A stretch of DNA of 64,000 bases. It comes from Acanthaster planci (Eukaryota; Echinodermata; Asteroidea; Valvatida; Acanthasteridae). Both the position numbers and the translations under genes were made by a program. The stretch lies in assembly GCF_001949145.1 (NCBI RefSeq), contig NW_019091486.1:1934163-1998162 (forward strand), written 5' to 3'. The notes below the pieces were generated by a model. The model searched no databases, had not been told where the DNA came from, and worked only from the letters and a program-made list of their open reading frames with translations. This document shows positions 48,021 through 64,000 of this stretch, piece by piece (position 1 is the first letter of the stretch; every line of letters starts with the position of its first letter).

Positions 48021-48872
48021 TATGAAATGACATAAAAGTTGGACATGTTCAAGTCTTCTCTCCTTAACTACCTGTCTATGGATGTATACTGCCATGACTG
48101 TCACAATTAGCCTAATGCCAGACCAGCTTAGTTCCCACCAAAGCATTGCCTCAAACTGTGTTCTCTTTGAACTACAGTACTGTCTATTGATGCTCGCAAA
48201 GTTGTGAACTCAAAATTTTGAAAATGCCCCAAAATTGCATGTAAAAGTACAGAGCTGCTCCCAGATCATGACTGCGCCTGTCCTCTGTGGTCCAGTCTTG
48301 ATCAGGGGTGATAGGGATACTGATGTTACAATATCCACAGAAGGAGGAGGTGTTCCGGAAACGGGCTGTATAGACATCACCTACTATCCCTTTCAGTTGG
48401 CGGTGATTTATAAGCCATGAGAAAGTGAAAAGGTCAAATTTTAGAAATGAAAATGATGAAGCATTTGCTTGGAAAACACAATTTTTAGAGCAGTCTCATG
48501 CTCATTCTCTTTGTGCACAGGGTGTCATGTGATGTCTACGTATGAAACTCTTTGCAGGTGTTACTTAATGAATATTCAGTTTATGAAAATTGTATGCTGT
48601 GTGTGGGCAGTTAGGCATCTTGCTTGGGTGGCCCGGGAGGGCGCATGCTTATCCCACTGGACAAAAATGACAAATTACAAAGGGGGATGAAGGAAAAGGG
48701 ACAAAATTAGAGAAACAGAAAAAACAGAGACAAAGGGGTTAGAAATTAGCAAGTTGCTTCGAAACACCTCAGAATTGGCGTCTAAATGCACAATGAATGG
48801 TCTGTCTATTTACTCTCTTGACCACTCTGCCCCCTGGACAAAGTCCTGGTGACGCCCATGACACTGTGTGCT

Positions 48873-48891
48873 TATTATTATTATTATTATG
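48873..48891 (+). repeat. ATT microsatellite
   Basis: About six perfect ATT units, possibly the tail remnant of a SINE. In the ATG5 first intron. Confidence 0.8.
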
Positions 48892-49113
48892 AATGGTTTA
48901 TTTATTTAACTGTATTCCTCGCCGCCAGGGGCAGAATTGTGAATACAATTTACATGTACATTAAAACAAATAAATGTACAATAATATGTACAAGTACAAA
49001 AAGAAAAGCTTATGTCATGCTCATATCTTTTAAAATACAATGTAATTGCTTTTCTGCAGGTGAAATAATCTTCTCCAAGGAATTTACCTGACAAGCGCTT
49101 CCTCTGCGGCAAA

Positions 49114-53627
<4,514 letters not shown>

Positions 53628-54749
53628 CAAATGCACTTGAGGCCCTTCTGTTGGCAGCAACTCTAATGTGACTGTGATGCCATCAAGTAAAAAGACTTGT
53701 TTGTCGACCAAGGTCAATTTGTGGAATTTCATTCCTTTATAAAGTATACAGTGTCGACTTCATTCCCAACTTCGGATTAACAGTAGTGAAGTCAAAACAT
53801 TGAAAAGATTTGATTTTGGCAATTTTATTCTGAGACATTTCTTTGACAAAATTTGACAAACAACTGATTTTGCTTGATCGCATTGTGTTTGTGTTCTTGC
53901 TTGCAATACATAAATGCCACACATCTATTGTCTTGACTGAGGTGGAATCTCTCTGAAGACTTCTCTTTGTAGAATCTTTCAATATTCAACCTTGTTACCA
54001 TGATGCGAGCGTCTATCTTCACAAGCACCTGGCTGTGTAGAGTAAAAAACAATATTGAGTGGCAGTTCAGAATACGTGTAAAACTAACTCTTACTGTAAA
54101 TACATACTGTAGGTCCTGCACACTACATGTTCTGGTGTTAACTCTTGGCCGTACTGCTAATGTATGTAGGCACTGCTAAAGATCGAGATGCCTCCGTCAC
54201 CTGGAAGCCTCATTTTTGCCAGATATACTTGGAACTTGTGCTTTAAATTTGAGCAAAGGGCGGAAGGATTTATTCTGCGAACAAACATTCACAATTAACA
54301 AATGACATTAGGCCTTCCATCCTAATTTAAGTGTCGAAGAAAGATGGATATTTCAATGGCAAAAAAGGGGGTCAAGATTACACAAGGCACTGGGAACAAG
54401 GTTGGTCATTACATTATATTATGCAGCAAACCTTCATTTAAAATTTTGTTTGCATTTTACATTTGGAAGAGGAAAAGGAAAGGTTTAACCATCGAACAAC
54501 GCACTTCTGTTCAAAACTTGGCAGTGATAACTTTAAGTGTCGTAAATGTATAAGCCGTTATTCCCTAGAAAAGTACAAAGAAATGTCCTTCATAAGTTGA
54601 ATTCAGAGAAGTTGGGCCTTGAATTGTGTCTGAAATGTAGTTTTCAAAAATAAAGGCCTGTTGATTTAATTTTTATCACTTTTAACTTCATTCAGAGATA
54701 GAAGAGATAAACATAATCACATTATCATCTCTTCATTCAGAGATGTTAA

Positions 54750-55342
54750 CCACTTCCTGCCGGGGCATTTATCAATGTTGATGATGCTAGGGTGGGATTT
54801 TTATCTTTTTTTTCTGTTTTCAAAATTCTTTAAAAATTCCTATCTTCATCTTCATTTACTGGTCACTTACAAACATGTGGCATGTCTTGTGTCCACTCTA
54901 TCCTGACAGACAAAATCTGTTGACGCCCGAGTATTTCAGCCAGGCCTGCAGCCTTGTAAAAAGAGCCCAGATTTTGTGGTGTTACATAATATTCTTTTGT
55001 TCACGAACCTGGCTCAGTGCACTGCTGACCTCTTTTCAATAGGGGCCAGATTAGCATGCAGCGGTGCTGTGTGGCTCATTGCTGTGGTGGTGGAGCGCTT
55101 TTGTCCCCTGTGGAAATCCGCTCACTCTAAATGCCCCAAACCATGGTATACTGTTTCAAAACAAGGCTGGATTATTTCCACTTTTGAGAGTGAAAAAATG
55201 TCGGTAATGCCCAGCAGCCTGGTCTTTTGTTCCGAGTACGGTCTTTTGTTACAAGGCCCTGTTCCCTTTGTCCGAGTTCGGAGACCCCGGCCACGAATAT
55301 AAAACATACGTGTCCGGATCCGGAGTCTCCGGCACGAAGTGG
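54750..55342. mobile_element. TTAA MITE family copy C, essentially full length (593 bp)
   Basis: CCACTTCCTGCCGGGGC follows TTAA (54746-54749); CCGGCACGAAGTGG ends at 55342 before TTCA. The terminal repeat CCACTTC(C/G)TGCCGG is inverted at the two ends. Internal blocks match copies A and B. It contains no transposase frame, so it is nonautonomous. Confidence 0.8.
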
Positions 55343-56242
55343 TTCAGGGTCTCTGATCCATAGCTGATTCTTTGTCCTCTGTAAATAGACCCAGCCCCTC
55401 CATAGGTTTTAATTTATTGTGATGCAGTGCAAGCGAATATTGTAAAATATATGTGTGTCCAAAAGGTGCATTAAATAAGAATATTGATCCAGTTTGAGGA
55501 ACTAATAACAAAAGAGGGAATGCAAAATTACAGACTTCTGAGCGGTGTCTAAATTATACTAGCTAAAATTCAAGATTACTTCTGAATTTGTCTTAATTTG
55601 TTCTTGTGTATACATGTATATGATTTAAGTTTTTTCAAACTTTTTCAGGCATGAAAAATCCCTTTTTTCTGGTCTTGTGTCTGGAGGAAGCTTTATTTTA
55701 AAAGAAAAGGAGTTTCCAAGCTACTTAAGCTGGAAACTGGCCTGAGTAGTGCACACCAAGCAGGTATTCAGTACAGGTCATTTGCTTCAAATTTGTAATT
55801 TTGGTCTTTAAAAATAACTTCAAACCTTCCTGATTCACTAGTACATGTACATTGTATGAGAGACACACATGCATTACTTGCTGTACTTCGAGACACAATT
55901 GTATTTTGAATATTGTGGCATTCCCAACTCGTGTTGGTGTGTTTTTCAAGGATGTGGTTTAGTGACCAAGAGTAAAAAGCATGTTCCAACAGATGTGTTG
56001 GAATTTTTCATGTAACCTTTTATGGTCTTTCAAAGGGATGAGGCTACAGTTTGGACCCTTTTACACTCTTGTTGAAGGAAAAGAAATGGTATAGGCCAAA
56101 CATATTGCCTTTCATTATTTTTCAAAAAAGAAATTTAGGACTCGAGAAGGGGTGGGCATTCCACCTGTTTGTTGAATGAAGAAGTACAGACATGGTTTAA
56201 GAAAAGAAATGTTTAAATAGCCGAGTTTTGAAGATAATTGTG

Positions 56243-56450
56243 TATGAGCCCTGAGCCAGGCCAAAAGAAGGTGCACTTTTCCTAGCAACGGAGGCCCCTT
56301 TGGTGGCAACTGCACCTTGCTGGTTCCCAAACGACCATGAAATGCACGTGTTACAGTTATGGTGGCTACCAGTGAAATGAACACCCCTGACCAACATGGC
56401 TCTTTCTAACCCATGTGGGAGTGCTGCTGTTCAAGATGGATAGGCACACA
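56243..56450 (+). repeat. Dispersed repeat (partner at 15558-15775)
   Basis: Shares CCCTGAGCCA, TTTTCCTAGCAAC, CCTTTGGTGG and TAACCCATG blocks in the same order as the SPATA5L1-intron copy. Confidence 0.6.
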
Positions 56451-58419
56451 TAGTTGAACCAGCAGTAGTCTGGCGCCTTCACCTTGCAAAGCTAAGCATA
56501 TCAGTATTGGACAACGTGCTGCAGTGTCACTCATTTTATTGGGTGGATGGGGAATTTCATAATGCAAACTTGCCATTTGTTTGGAGTTTTTGTCCAGCTG
56601 TAAATTAGTCATTGCAGTATTAACTTTTATAGTTGGTCTTGTTTTCTTCAGAATAAATGGTAAACAATTTTTTTTTAATGGTAGCTTTAAACAGTAACAT
56701 TCACTTTCAAATCACCCTCCTGTAATTACATGGTTTTAAGGTTTTCTTAATGTGTTGCATGTATTCAGGAAGTGCTCGTATTTCCATGCCGCGAATAATG
56801 CATGAATATCCTGTAAATATGTCAGAGCTCACTGAATTCTTCTGGAGTGGACTGAACGAAAGTCTCATGAATTAATTACTCCAGATCAATTGGTTACTGA
56901 AGTCCGAAGAAAACCATGGATCATCCATCGATATATAATCATTTTATTAATAATTCTTTGGAATTGCCAACTGTACAATAAACTACTGTCATTCATTTGC
57001 AACATAAGGCATAATTTTTTGGTTAACCATTACGCCCTCTTATAAAATGTCTCCATCATATAAAAGCTACATATACGCTTACAATATGTAAAATACAACC
57101 ACTCTGTAAACATTGGACAGACTAAAATTATCAAATTGTGCTTAAGAAATGCAAGTCATAACTTACTACAGTGCATGTTGTGACTCATTGATGAACACAC
57201 ATGTATACGCGCATTTCAGTTCTGTCAGAAATATTAACCTGCATTTTGCTTTTTACAGAGAGATGTGCGTGGTTAACGAACAAATGTATATGTATAAGCT
57301 ACGGGATTTTGGCCATAAGAGACTTGCAAGTTCTTCTTTGAAAGAAGGAATTATTCACACAGCCAAAATGCTGGAAAATCATTGTGTATCTGCATCATGA
57401 CAGATTAAGAATGTTCACATTGCTCAATGAATAAAAGCAGCAACACCAAGCTGTGTTGTAATTGGTAAGGCAAGTTGCACTCTGCACCTGTATTCAGTTT
57501 TTTGATCGTTGGGATCAAAGGTTGGTTTGCAAAGGTGACTGTCAACTTCTGCTGTGTGATGTGAAATACCTACCCATGTATTACACACACCAACCCCAAG
57601 TGCAGTGTAATCAAACTTATCTGTTATCAGCAAACCTAGGAAAGTAGCAGAACAGAACAGGAAAGATCTGGACTGAACAGGACAGGCCAAAAATTGGAAA
57701 AACAAATTGCAAGCACTACCAGTACATGTACAGACATAAATTCAATTTATAGCACGATTTCTTCCGGACTCGCCTGTTCGTAAGCGAATTACACAGTTAA
57801 AAATAGTAACTAAAATTAATATAAAAAGACCTGCACATGATTAAAAAAATTAAGAAAATGATAACTAAAATGAAACAAAGTATCATTAGTTGTATATAAA
57901 TATTCTAACTAAAAAGAACATAGCAAAGAACCCACACAGTATAAATTAAAAACAAATACAAAATGAGCAAATTAAGATACTACTTGCCACACACAGCATT
58001 AGCTCCCTCCCCAGAAATATATGTACATGTGCTTGCATAGTGTGTTCCCCCCCCCTAACATGCAAATATAATGGTACTCAACACTACCAAATCTCAGCAT
58101 TTTCTGAGGTGAATTTTTGTTAGTTAACTATGTCTGAAAATGGAATTCATAAAAAATGATGATGGTGTTGAAGTGATGCATGCAAACGGAAGTACAGATT
58201 CACATGTACATTTGTACACGTGCACGCTTACAATACAACATTAACGCTAGATCAACTGCTTGAAAACTGAAGAGACTGTAATGCAAACTGGAACAAAACA
58301 CTACACCCAGAGACTTGGGTACAAGGCACGCCACTCATTATACCAACTGTGACATCACAAATCCCTGGCAGATACCAGTTTCTATGTACACGTACATGTA
58401 CATTAACAACCCAACAGGC

Positions 58420-58800
58420 TTATACTGTATGACCCAAACTGCCCAGTATCCACCCACCTCCACAGCAGGTTTTGCTAGGTTTTGGCAGGTTTGGGACCAT
58501 ACCCAATGAATTTCTTGTTTACTTTTGTTGGACTTGGTATCAAAGGCCCCAGGGTGTGGATTTTGTGTGAGTCGGGACACACAGGGGTCACTGTGTGCAG
58601 TGCCCGGCTTGCTGTACCAATTGTTGGACTATGCTTGATTTTGTCAGGTTTGGTACTGTTCAGTGGAGGTCATCCTATACTGCATAGACCCATCCATACC
58701 ATATCAGTCAAACACCAACGGGCTCATTCTGTTGGAGTTTATCAGGTTTGGCACAGTGACCTACATGTACATGTATCTGTTGAACTTTGTTGGGTTCAGT
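58420..58800. repeat. Degenerate array of GTTGG..TCAGGTTTGG motifs
   Basis: Variants of TTGTTGGACTTTGTCAGGTTTGGTAC recur irregularly near 58470, 58525, 58620, 58650, 58735 and 58785, and opposite-strand words (GACCCAAACTGCC) lie at the left. A 109-codon frame across it is probably not a gene. Confidence 0.45.
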
Positions 58801-59495
58801 ATGCTCCCTAGTGCACGAGCACAGGGGTAGGGTTAAAGGTATTGCCTAGTTTCAATATGTTAGACAGCGATTAGCTGCAATATAATTTTCATTTCATTTG
58901 TCCCATTTCTAATCAACAATATCAATATTACATAGTAATGCCCGTTCGTTCACACAACTTACTGTGGCTGTTACAACAAAGTGTTTACTCAGACAACAGG
59001 ACCATTTAATGTGGATTGGATCTGCATTCTGCATCTGCTCTGTCCTTTGAGAATGTTCTTTTTGAAATTACCTACTTTGATCAATATGATCCATGTATAT
59101 GTACGTCATATTCAGAACCTTCCTGGAACCGTCCCAGATCCTTCAAAATCCATTAAGAGGTTTCTGAAGATTCTGTAGGAATCGGAAAGGGTACAATCTG
59201 GCCACTGCTATTTGACATTGGACTTGATACAAATCAGAAGTGGGTGACCTGTGCAAAAGAATTTTTGAGGGCTACTAACTGGAAGAGGTTACTTGCAAAA
59301 TGCTATTATGTAAATTATAAAATGAATTATACACATACAAAAATAATTTTAACGATTTAGTTGGCAGGGTTTAGTCAAAAATTAAATGTGAATAATTTTT
59401 CAGACAAAAAAATATACAAATCTCCAAAAAGAAATCAATATAATTGCCACATTAGGTTGAATATAATTTGAAGGAGTTGAAACGCCAGTCTGCCA

Positions 59496-61553
59496 TTAGG
59501 GTTGTAGCTTGAGTTTAGCATCCCAGACCGTCGCCAATCCAACCAGTGAGCTGATGAGACCACATAATCCCTGGATGCCTGCCGGTATAGCAAGATACCC
59601 GAGACTTGACAGCGGAAGGAACAAGTCGGCAGCATTTTTCACTAGATCCAGCACAATTGGCTTATTGCTCTGCAGACAGAACGCCAGCACGTCCAACTGC
59701 CTGGCATTTTCATTGAACTGCAAGTTAGTTTCCACCCGAACTAGATCTCCGTTTGGCGAGTCACCGTGGCGATGTTCCCTCTGTTTCATGTAAACATCGA
59801 TGGCGTTATTGACAACGTTCATGAGCTCATACAGGTCCCGGGAGAGATTCAAGATGAGCGTTGCCAGCCAGAATCGAGAGGAGAGGGTGGTCAGACGCTC
59901 GTTATTGGCCTTGACAATACCGATACGGTGAGCCCACAAAGCATGATCTATCAGGAGGTACAAGGCCTGATTCAGCTTTGACAGGGTAATGGTAACCTGG
60001 AGAAATGTGTCCTCCAAGTGAATTGTCTTCAGAGCACCAGTTAGCATGTCTAAACTTTTGCCGAGCCGCAACACTGAAAATAAGCAACAACTGATAGATT
60101 ACCGATTGATCTACATGAGAGACAGAGCACTGTATCAGTTATCATTGATCACTACATGGGTCAACTTATTGGTGAGTTTCCGAAGGGCCTCTTGGCAAAC
60201 TCATCGGAACAATCAAAGATGTGACTGAAGGCTAATGAGAATCAAAAATAACTTGTGAAAAAAATTTTAAAAGTGAGTGGAAAAAAGTTTTGTTTCTTTA
60301 ATTACAAATTTTAGAAATGACACGTATTTAGAATTAACAAAATTCAGAAATAACTCATCAAGAAAATTTTGAAAGATCTGCCATTTAGTGCAAACCTGGC
60401 AGGCTGGATGACCTAGCTAACATCCTTGTGTTCAGCCTTTCATCATACCTGGGTAATGCACCTATCACCAGATTGATTCACTCACATTTCCGACTGGTAC
60501 TCAGCGTTCTCTCCAATGCTTTGATCTTCTGGATCAAGTCCTGGTCACCACTTCCCTGCTCCAGACACCACCCCAAGAACTTACTCCCATACTGGAAAGT
60601 CCTGAGGAACAATGCATCACCATTTGTATCATTTTTTGAGCACGAGCAAACTTAACAGAGAGTGCATGTGCATGTAAATGCCGGTCTTTTTGCACAGTGA
60701 TGTAATGCTCCATCTGAGCCAACTGCCACTTTCTCAACAACACAGATGGACGGAATTTCTTGAGTTTAATGTGAGATTTTGGTAGCATTCAAAAAAAATC
60801 TGTCCATTGACCCTTAACCCTAACTCCAGCACCTTCCAGCCTACTTTGGCTAAAAAAAACCCTGCTAGACACATCAGCCTGCATCATTTGTCAAAGTGGC
60901 TTTCCAGCCCAATGTAACAAGATCCTACAGGTCAACTCTCCCCAAGGCCAAACAGCCTAGGATGGAGTCTGTGGTTGCCAGCCACCACAAGATCCAACAG
61001 TGGCACTGTTCAATGAGACTAGCTCCCATTGTCTCAACATGGCCAGTTTGTTTGGCTGCTGTTGATTGCCCATTGCATAAAGGTGCATAATATTTTTCAC
61101 CCCATGCACTGTGCTGCATCTGGCAGGGCTGGGCCAATGTTACAGTTTGTGAAATTTGGTGTCACCCAGCAGACTTCATGGAGTGCCTGTAAAAATGTCA
61201 TATCAAATTTCCAAAATTTAAGTTTAGGAATGATTACAATGTAGCTGTGTTCTATCTAAGTTACATGTTGTTATTTGGGTGGAATCTGAAGCCAAAAAAA
61301 ATCAACTTTAGCAAAAATCGATGAAAATGGCTTAATGTCCCTGTTACATCCACAACCAGTTTCCCATCAAAAAAATCAGCCAGAACAATTTCAAAATGTC
61401 TTCGAAGCATTTCAGAACCAGACGAAGAGCCAAAAGCAACATTACAAGCAACAGAATTATACTTTGAACAACACCCTTTTACCTGTACAACTTGTCCCTT
61501 CCAGATGTCTGTGAACCGAGCTTAATGACTCTGTTGACAAATTCCTCAGACAT
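59496..61553 (-). CDS. PEX11: Peroxisomal membrane protein PEX11 (alpha/beta type), three exons
   Basis: Exons: 61553-61483, 60601-60486, 60073-59496. Phase-2 and phase-1 junctions join cleanly, giving about 254 residues; human PEX11A is 247 and PEX11B 259. Exon 1 (MSEEFVNRVIKLGSQTSGRD) matches the TxGRD start of the family. The exon 2/3 junction rebuilds SRKLLRLGKS, which mirrors the GRKLLRLGNS of PEX11B. Later landmarks are LNLSRDLYEL, IVLDLVKNAADLFLPLSSLG, and a C-terminal glycine-rich hydrophobic segment (GIQGLCGLISSLVGLATVW) ending LKLQP. PEX11 binds and remodels the peroxisomal membrane, elongating peroxisomes before DRP1/FIS1-dependent fission. An acceptor (TTTGTTTTCAG) lies 4 bases upstream of the ATG, suggesting a 5' UTR intron. 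Alpha and beta paralogues cannot be separated by eye; this may be the single ancestral gene. Confidence 0.95.
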
Positions 61554-61864
61554 TTTGCTGAAAACAAACTAGGCCTACCGGTTAGCAGAAACAGTGAACC
61601 TGAAAGACACCAAAAGACATTTCATAATCAATCCCTCTGATGCAAGCATTCATACACAGGCTTCCATGCTGGTCTGACACTGGACTTGCTGTGGACAGCT
61701 TTGGTTGGCAATGGTTGAATTGCTCTGTGAAGCAAAACTTTCAGCCTTGCAGCTGCACATAATTATTTACTGCACTGATCCCTCGTGCAGGAGCTAGTGC
61801 GTAATGTCTATTGCAAGACTAGACTAGAGCCTGCCTGCACATCCACTGACATTAGTATTCTTAC

Positions 61865-62275
61865 ACCCCAACTAGGCCTATAGCATAAGTCTCAACAAGG
61901 CCTATCAGACTATAGTTGGGGCAGATCAGACTATAGTTGGGACACTCCCAACTGTAGTGCTGCAGTTGGGCTGGCCCAACTATTGTTGACTAATGTCTGT
62001 GGGAAATGTCTCAACATTATCCAAGTCAATATGTCTCACACTTGGCACATTTCATCTAAAATGTGGCACTTCATCTGTTCATCTAGCCCTATGACCGATG
62101 ACATGACATTTGTTGACAATATGACTGGCACATGCTGGGCACATCATGCACACAGGACCTCTCTGCTGTATTTGGGTCGGCCCGTAGACATGCCTGTGCA
62201 ACCAGGGCCCAACTGTAGCACTCTAGTTGGAACGGGCCCAACTATAATTGGAACTGATGCTATAGCTGGGGCGTA
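61865..62275. mobile_element. Foldback-like element with CCCAACTATAGTTGGG motifs
   Basis: The ends are loosely inverted (TTACACCCCAACTAGGCCTA versus the reverse complement of CTATAGCTGGGGCGTAA), each with TATAGCAT close by. The motif CCCAACT(A/G)TAGTTGGG and halves of it recur on both sides. The centre (61990-62160) is unique. Confidence 0.55.
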
Positions 62276-62317
62276 ACACTAACAGTATTACTTAGTACTT
62301 AACTTAATCTCTGGTTA

Positions 62318-62375
62318 GCACGGACTCTCACTCCCGATCCATCCTTAAGGATGGATCAGGAGTGAGAGTCCGTGC
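62318..62375. repeat. 58-bp near-perfect palindrome
   Basis: Two 29-base arms meet at TT/AA (62346/62347) with no loop, and pair at 28 of 29 positions. The single mismatch is the CCC versus CAGG step near the middle. CTCTGGTTA occurs just left of it and again at about 62394. Confidence 0.9.
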
Positions 62376-64000
62376 CACACTAGTGGGGCTACTCTCTGGT
62401 TAACTCAACGCTTGTTCTGTAAAAAAACAGATACTATTCTAACAACGAAAGCATTAGTATCTGATTCATTCAAAATTGACTTACGTGAGGAATCGCTGAT
62501 CAGAAACCTGACCACCTCGGTCAATCATTCTTTAACAACAGCTAGGGACCTACACACGAAACTACATGCAGTTCGGCCCCATGCAGCAGATACTGTACGG
62601 GTACCGGTACGGTACGGGTTGCCGTACCCGTACGTAGTACATGTACGTAATGAAATCAACAGATGGCGCCCTATTGAATGCAAAAGAAAGCATTTTGGGA
62701 GAAAAATCCCACAGGTCACTTGAATTTAATGTATTTACTCACCTTACCCTCCTAAGCCTTCTAGTCTCTCAAGTAATTGTTGCGATATCCGCAAACCAAA
62801 TGCTGTCATTGAGTACAACAATCATATGGGAGGAACTGATCTTTACACTGTGTGTACAATGCACTATCACAGATAGTGCAGTGGTGGAAAAGTATTGGGG
62901 GGGGGCTGTTCTTGACGTCGTGTTCTACATCATGCAAGTAAAGGGTATAATCACAGTACAAACTCAAACGCACATTTTCAAATATCTTGACTTCCAACTC
63001 TATTGATCCAAGGTCTGCTGTCAACAGGGAAGGGTGGTAGCATCACACATGTGCAAAAGAGCACCCCTTGTGGTTCTGAAGGTGTGCAACATTTTCCAAG
63101 CAGAAGTGTCACTGTATAAAAAGCGCAACAGCATTATTGCAGCACAAAAAGTGGAGGTAGCAAACCCGTACGATTTGCGAACAGTGTGATAAACTATCGT
63201 GTGTCATTGGATCCATGAGCGTTTTCAAGTGTCTGTCATATGTTAATTTTAGTTGACAAGAGTTCAAATTTAAGTTGAACCCCCACACACACCCCAAAGA
63301 GCTTACTACCTACACAGGGCGCTACGCTCCGCACATCCTGTTTACGTCACAGGATATGTACACACAGTCTTTACTTGTCTAGTCCTTATTATTATGCGCA
63401 ACAAAAATTACGAAAGTTAGTACACTTTCTGCTACAATATAGCCGGGAAAACGTATCCTACTGAAGAAAATTACCCAGATTAGCGACACTCCCTTCAAGT
63501 GAAAGGGGGGCTCGCAAAACAAAATTTTCCAGCATGTTTTCTGACGCAGGCAAAGAAACCAATACTCATGAAACGTACTAACGAATTTTGGGTTTATCAT
63601 AAAAGTTTTATTGTTTTGCTTTGCTTTCTTGAGACCCACTAACAAAGATGTCTAATTTTTGCTAGAACATTGCACAAAATGCAACACAGCCTGTTGGCTA
63701 AGCACAATAAAAAATAGTGGTAATATCAATGAACGCCATGAATATAATGTGCGCTGTTCATAGAGGGCCATCATTTTGTACACGCATGCTTGCAAGCCCT
63801 AGGCCCTAACCATATTTGAAAGCGGTTTTTCACACGAAGGATTTTGTGCAACATGTATTAAGCCCTCTCTTAACATTTGTCACATGTTGTAACTTAAAGA
63901 AGCCCACAAATCCACAATGTTAATATTTCTTACGACAGGAGGGATGCAGTGGCCCATTCCCGGCCACACAGTGCGAATGAATGATCGCATCCCCTTAATT

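Larger units (their letters stand above)
53628..59495. other. Intergenic region between convergent ATG5 and PEX11
   Basis: It holds the ATG5 3' UTR (candidate AATAAA at 54649), a full TTAA MITE (54750-55342), a dispersed repeat (56243-56450) and a GGTTTGG-type degenerate repeat (58420-58800). A frame at 57149-57400 resembles no known family. From 57000 to 58300 I see AT-rich DNA without a gene. Confidence 0.5.
61557..64000. other. Region upstream of PEX11; no gene recognised
   Basis: It contains a possible PEX11 5' UTR intron, a CCCAACTATAGTTGGG-rich foldback element (61865-62275), a 58-bp near-perfect palindrome (62318-62375) and a GTACGGGTACC-rich palindromic stretch (62590-62645). The 121-codon frame at 62641-63006 matches no family I know. 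From 63010 to 64000 I see nothing supportable. Confidence 0.5.

Noticed and set aside
58482-58811. 109-codon plus-strand frame
   Set aside because: Coincides with a degenerate GTTGG/AGGTTTGG repeat array.
62641-63006. 121-codon plus-strand frame with hydrophobic segments
   Set aside because: Starts within a palindromic low-complexity stretch, lacks a recognisable family and splice context.

Overview
This is a eukaryotic, almost certainly metazoan, genome window. Its genes are split by GT-AG introns and dispersed repeats are dense. Five conserved genes can be reconstructed exon by exon. Abundant TACATGTA and AGGCCTA words, tRNA-derived SINEs and many MITEs suggest a marine invertebrate deuterostome (echinoderm, hemichordate or amphioxus). 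That taxonomic call is an inference and not secure. There are two assembly gaps: 9420-9995 and 22633-23446.

Layout by strand. (1) Minus, 20709-8059: SPATA5L1/AFG2B, a two-domain AAA ATPase of cytoplasmic 60S ribosome maturation, with nine coding exons. (2) Plus, 24697-27575: MRPL54 (mitoribosomal mL54), two exons. (3) Minus, 41346-31129: an eight-exon methylthioribose kinase-like (MtnK-family) gene. (4) Plus, about 45430-53627: ATG5, the autophagy conjugation protein, seven coding exons plus a probable noncoding first exon. (5) Minus, 61553-59496: PEX11, the peroxisome proliferation membrane protein, three exons. Neighbours alternate in orientation: SPATA5L1/MRPL54 head-to-head, MRPL54/MtnK tail-to-tail, MtnK/ATG5 head-to-head, ATG5/PEX11 tail-to-tail. 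The genes are ordinary neighbours and not an operon. ATG5 and PEX11 both concern organelle homeostasis, and SPATA5L1 and MRPL54 both concern ribosomes, but nothing in the sequence shows co-regulation.

The rest is introns and intergenic DNA filled with mobile-element debris. It includes a decayed Tc1/mariner transposon with long inverted repeats and a second MITE inside it; a roughly 0.6-kb MITE family flanked by TTAA, one copy nested in another; a short TTAA-flanked MITE family; a hAT-type MITE with a clean 8-bp duplication; a TA-flanked MITE ending about 25 bp from a SPATA5L1 splice acceptor; several foldback-like elements; and SINEs with ATT-rich tails.

The most interesting item is the MtnK-like kinase. 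Animals normally salvage methylthioadenosine with MTAP and need no methylthioribose kinase. Here an intron-rich gene keeps the catalytic motifs (HGDLH and a DxE metal motif) but has replaced the family's conserved Trp and Arg-Arg residues thought to contact the substrate, so it may act on something else.
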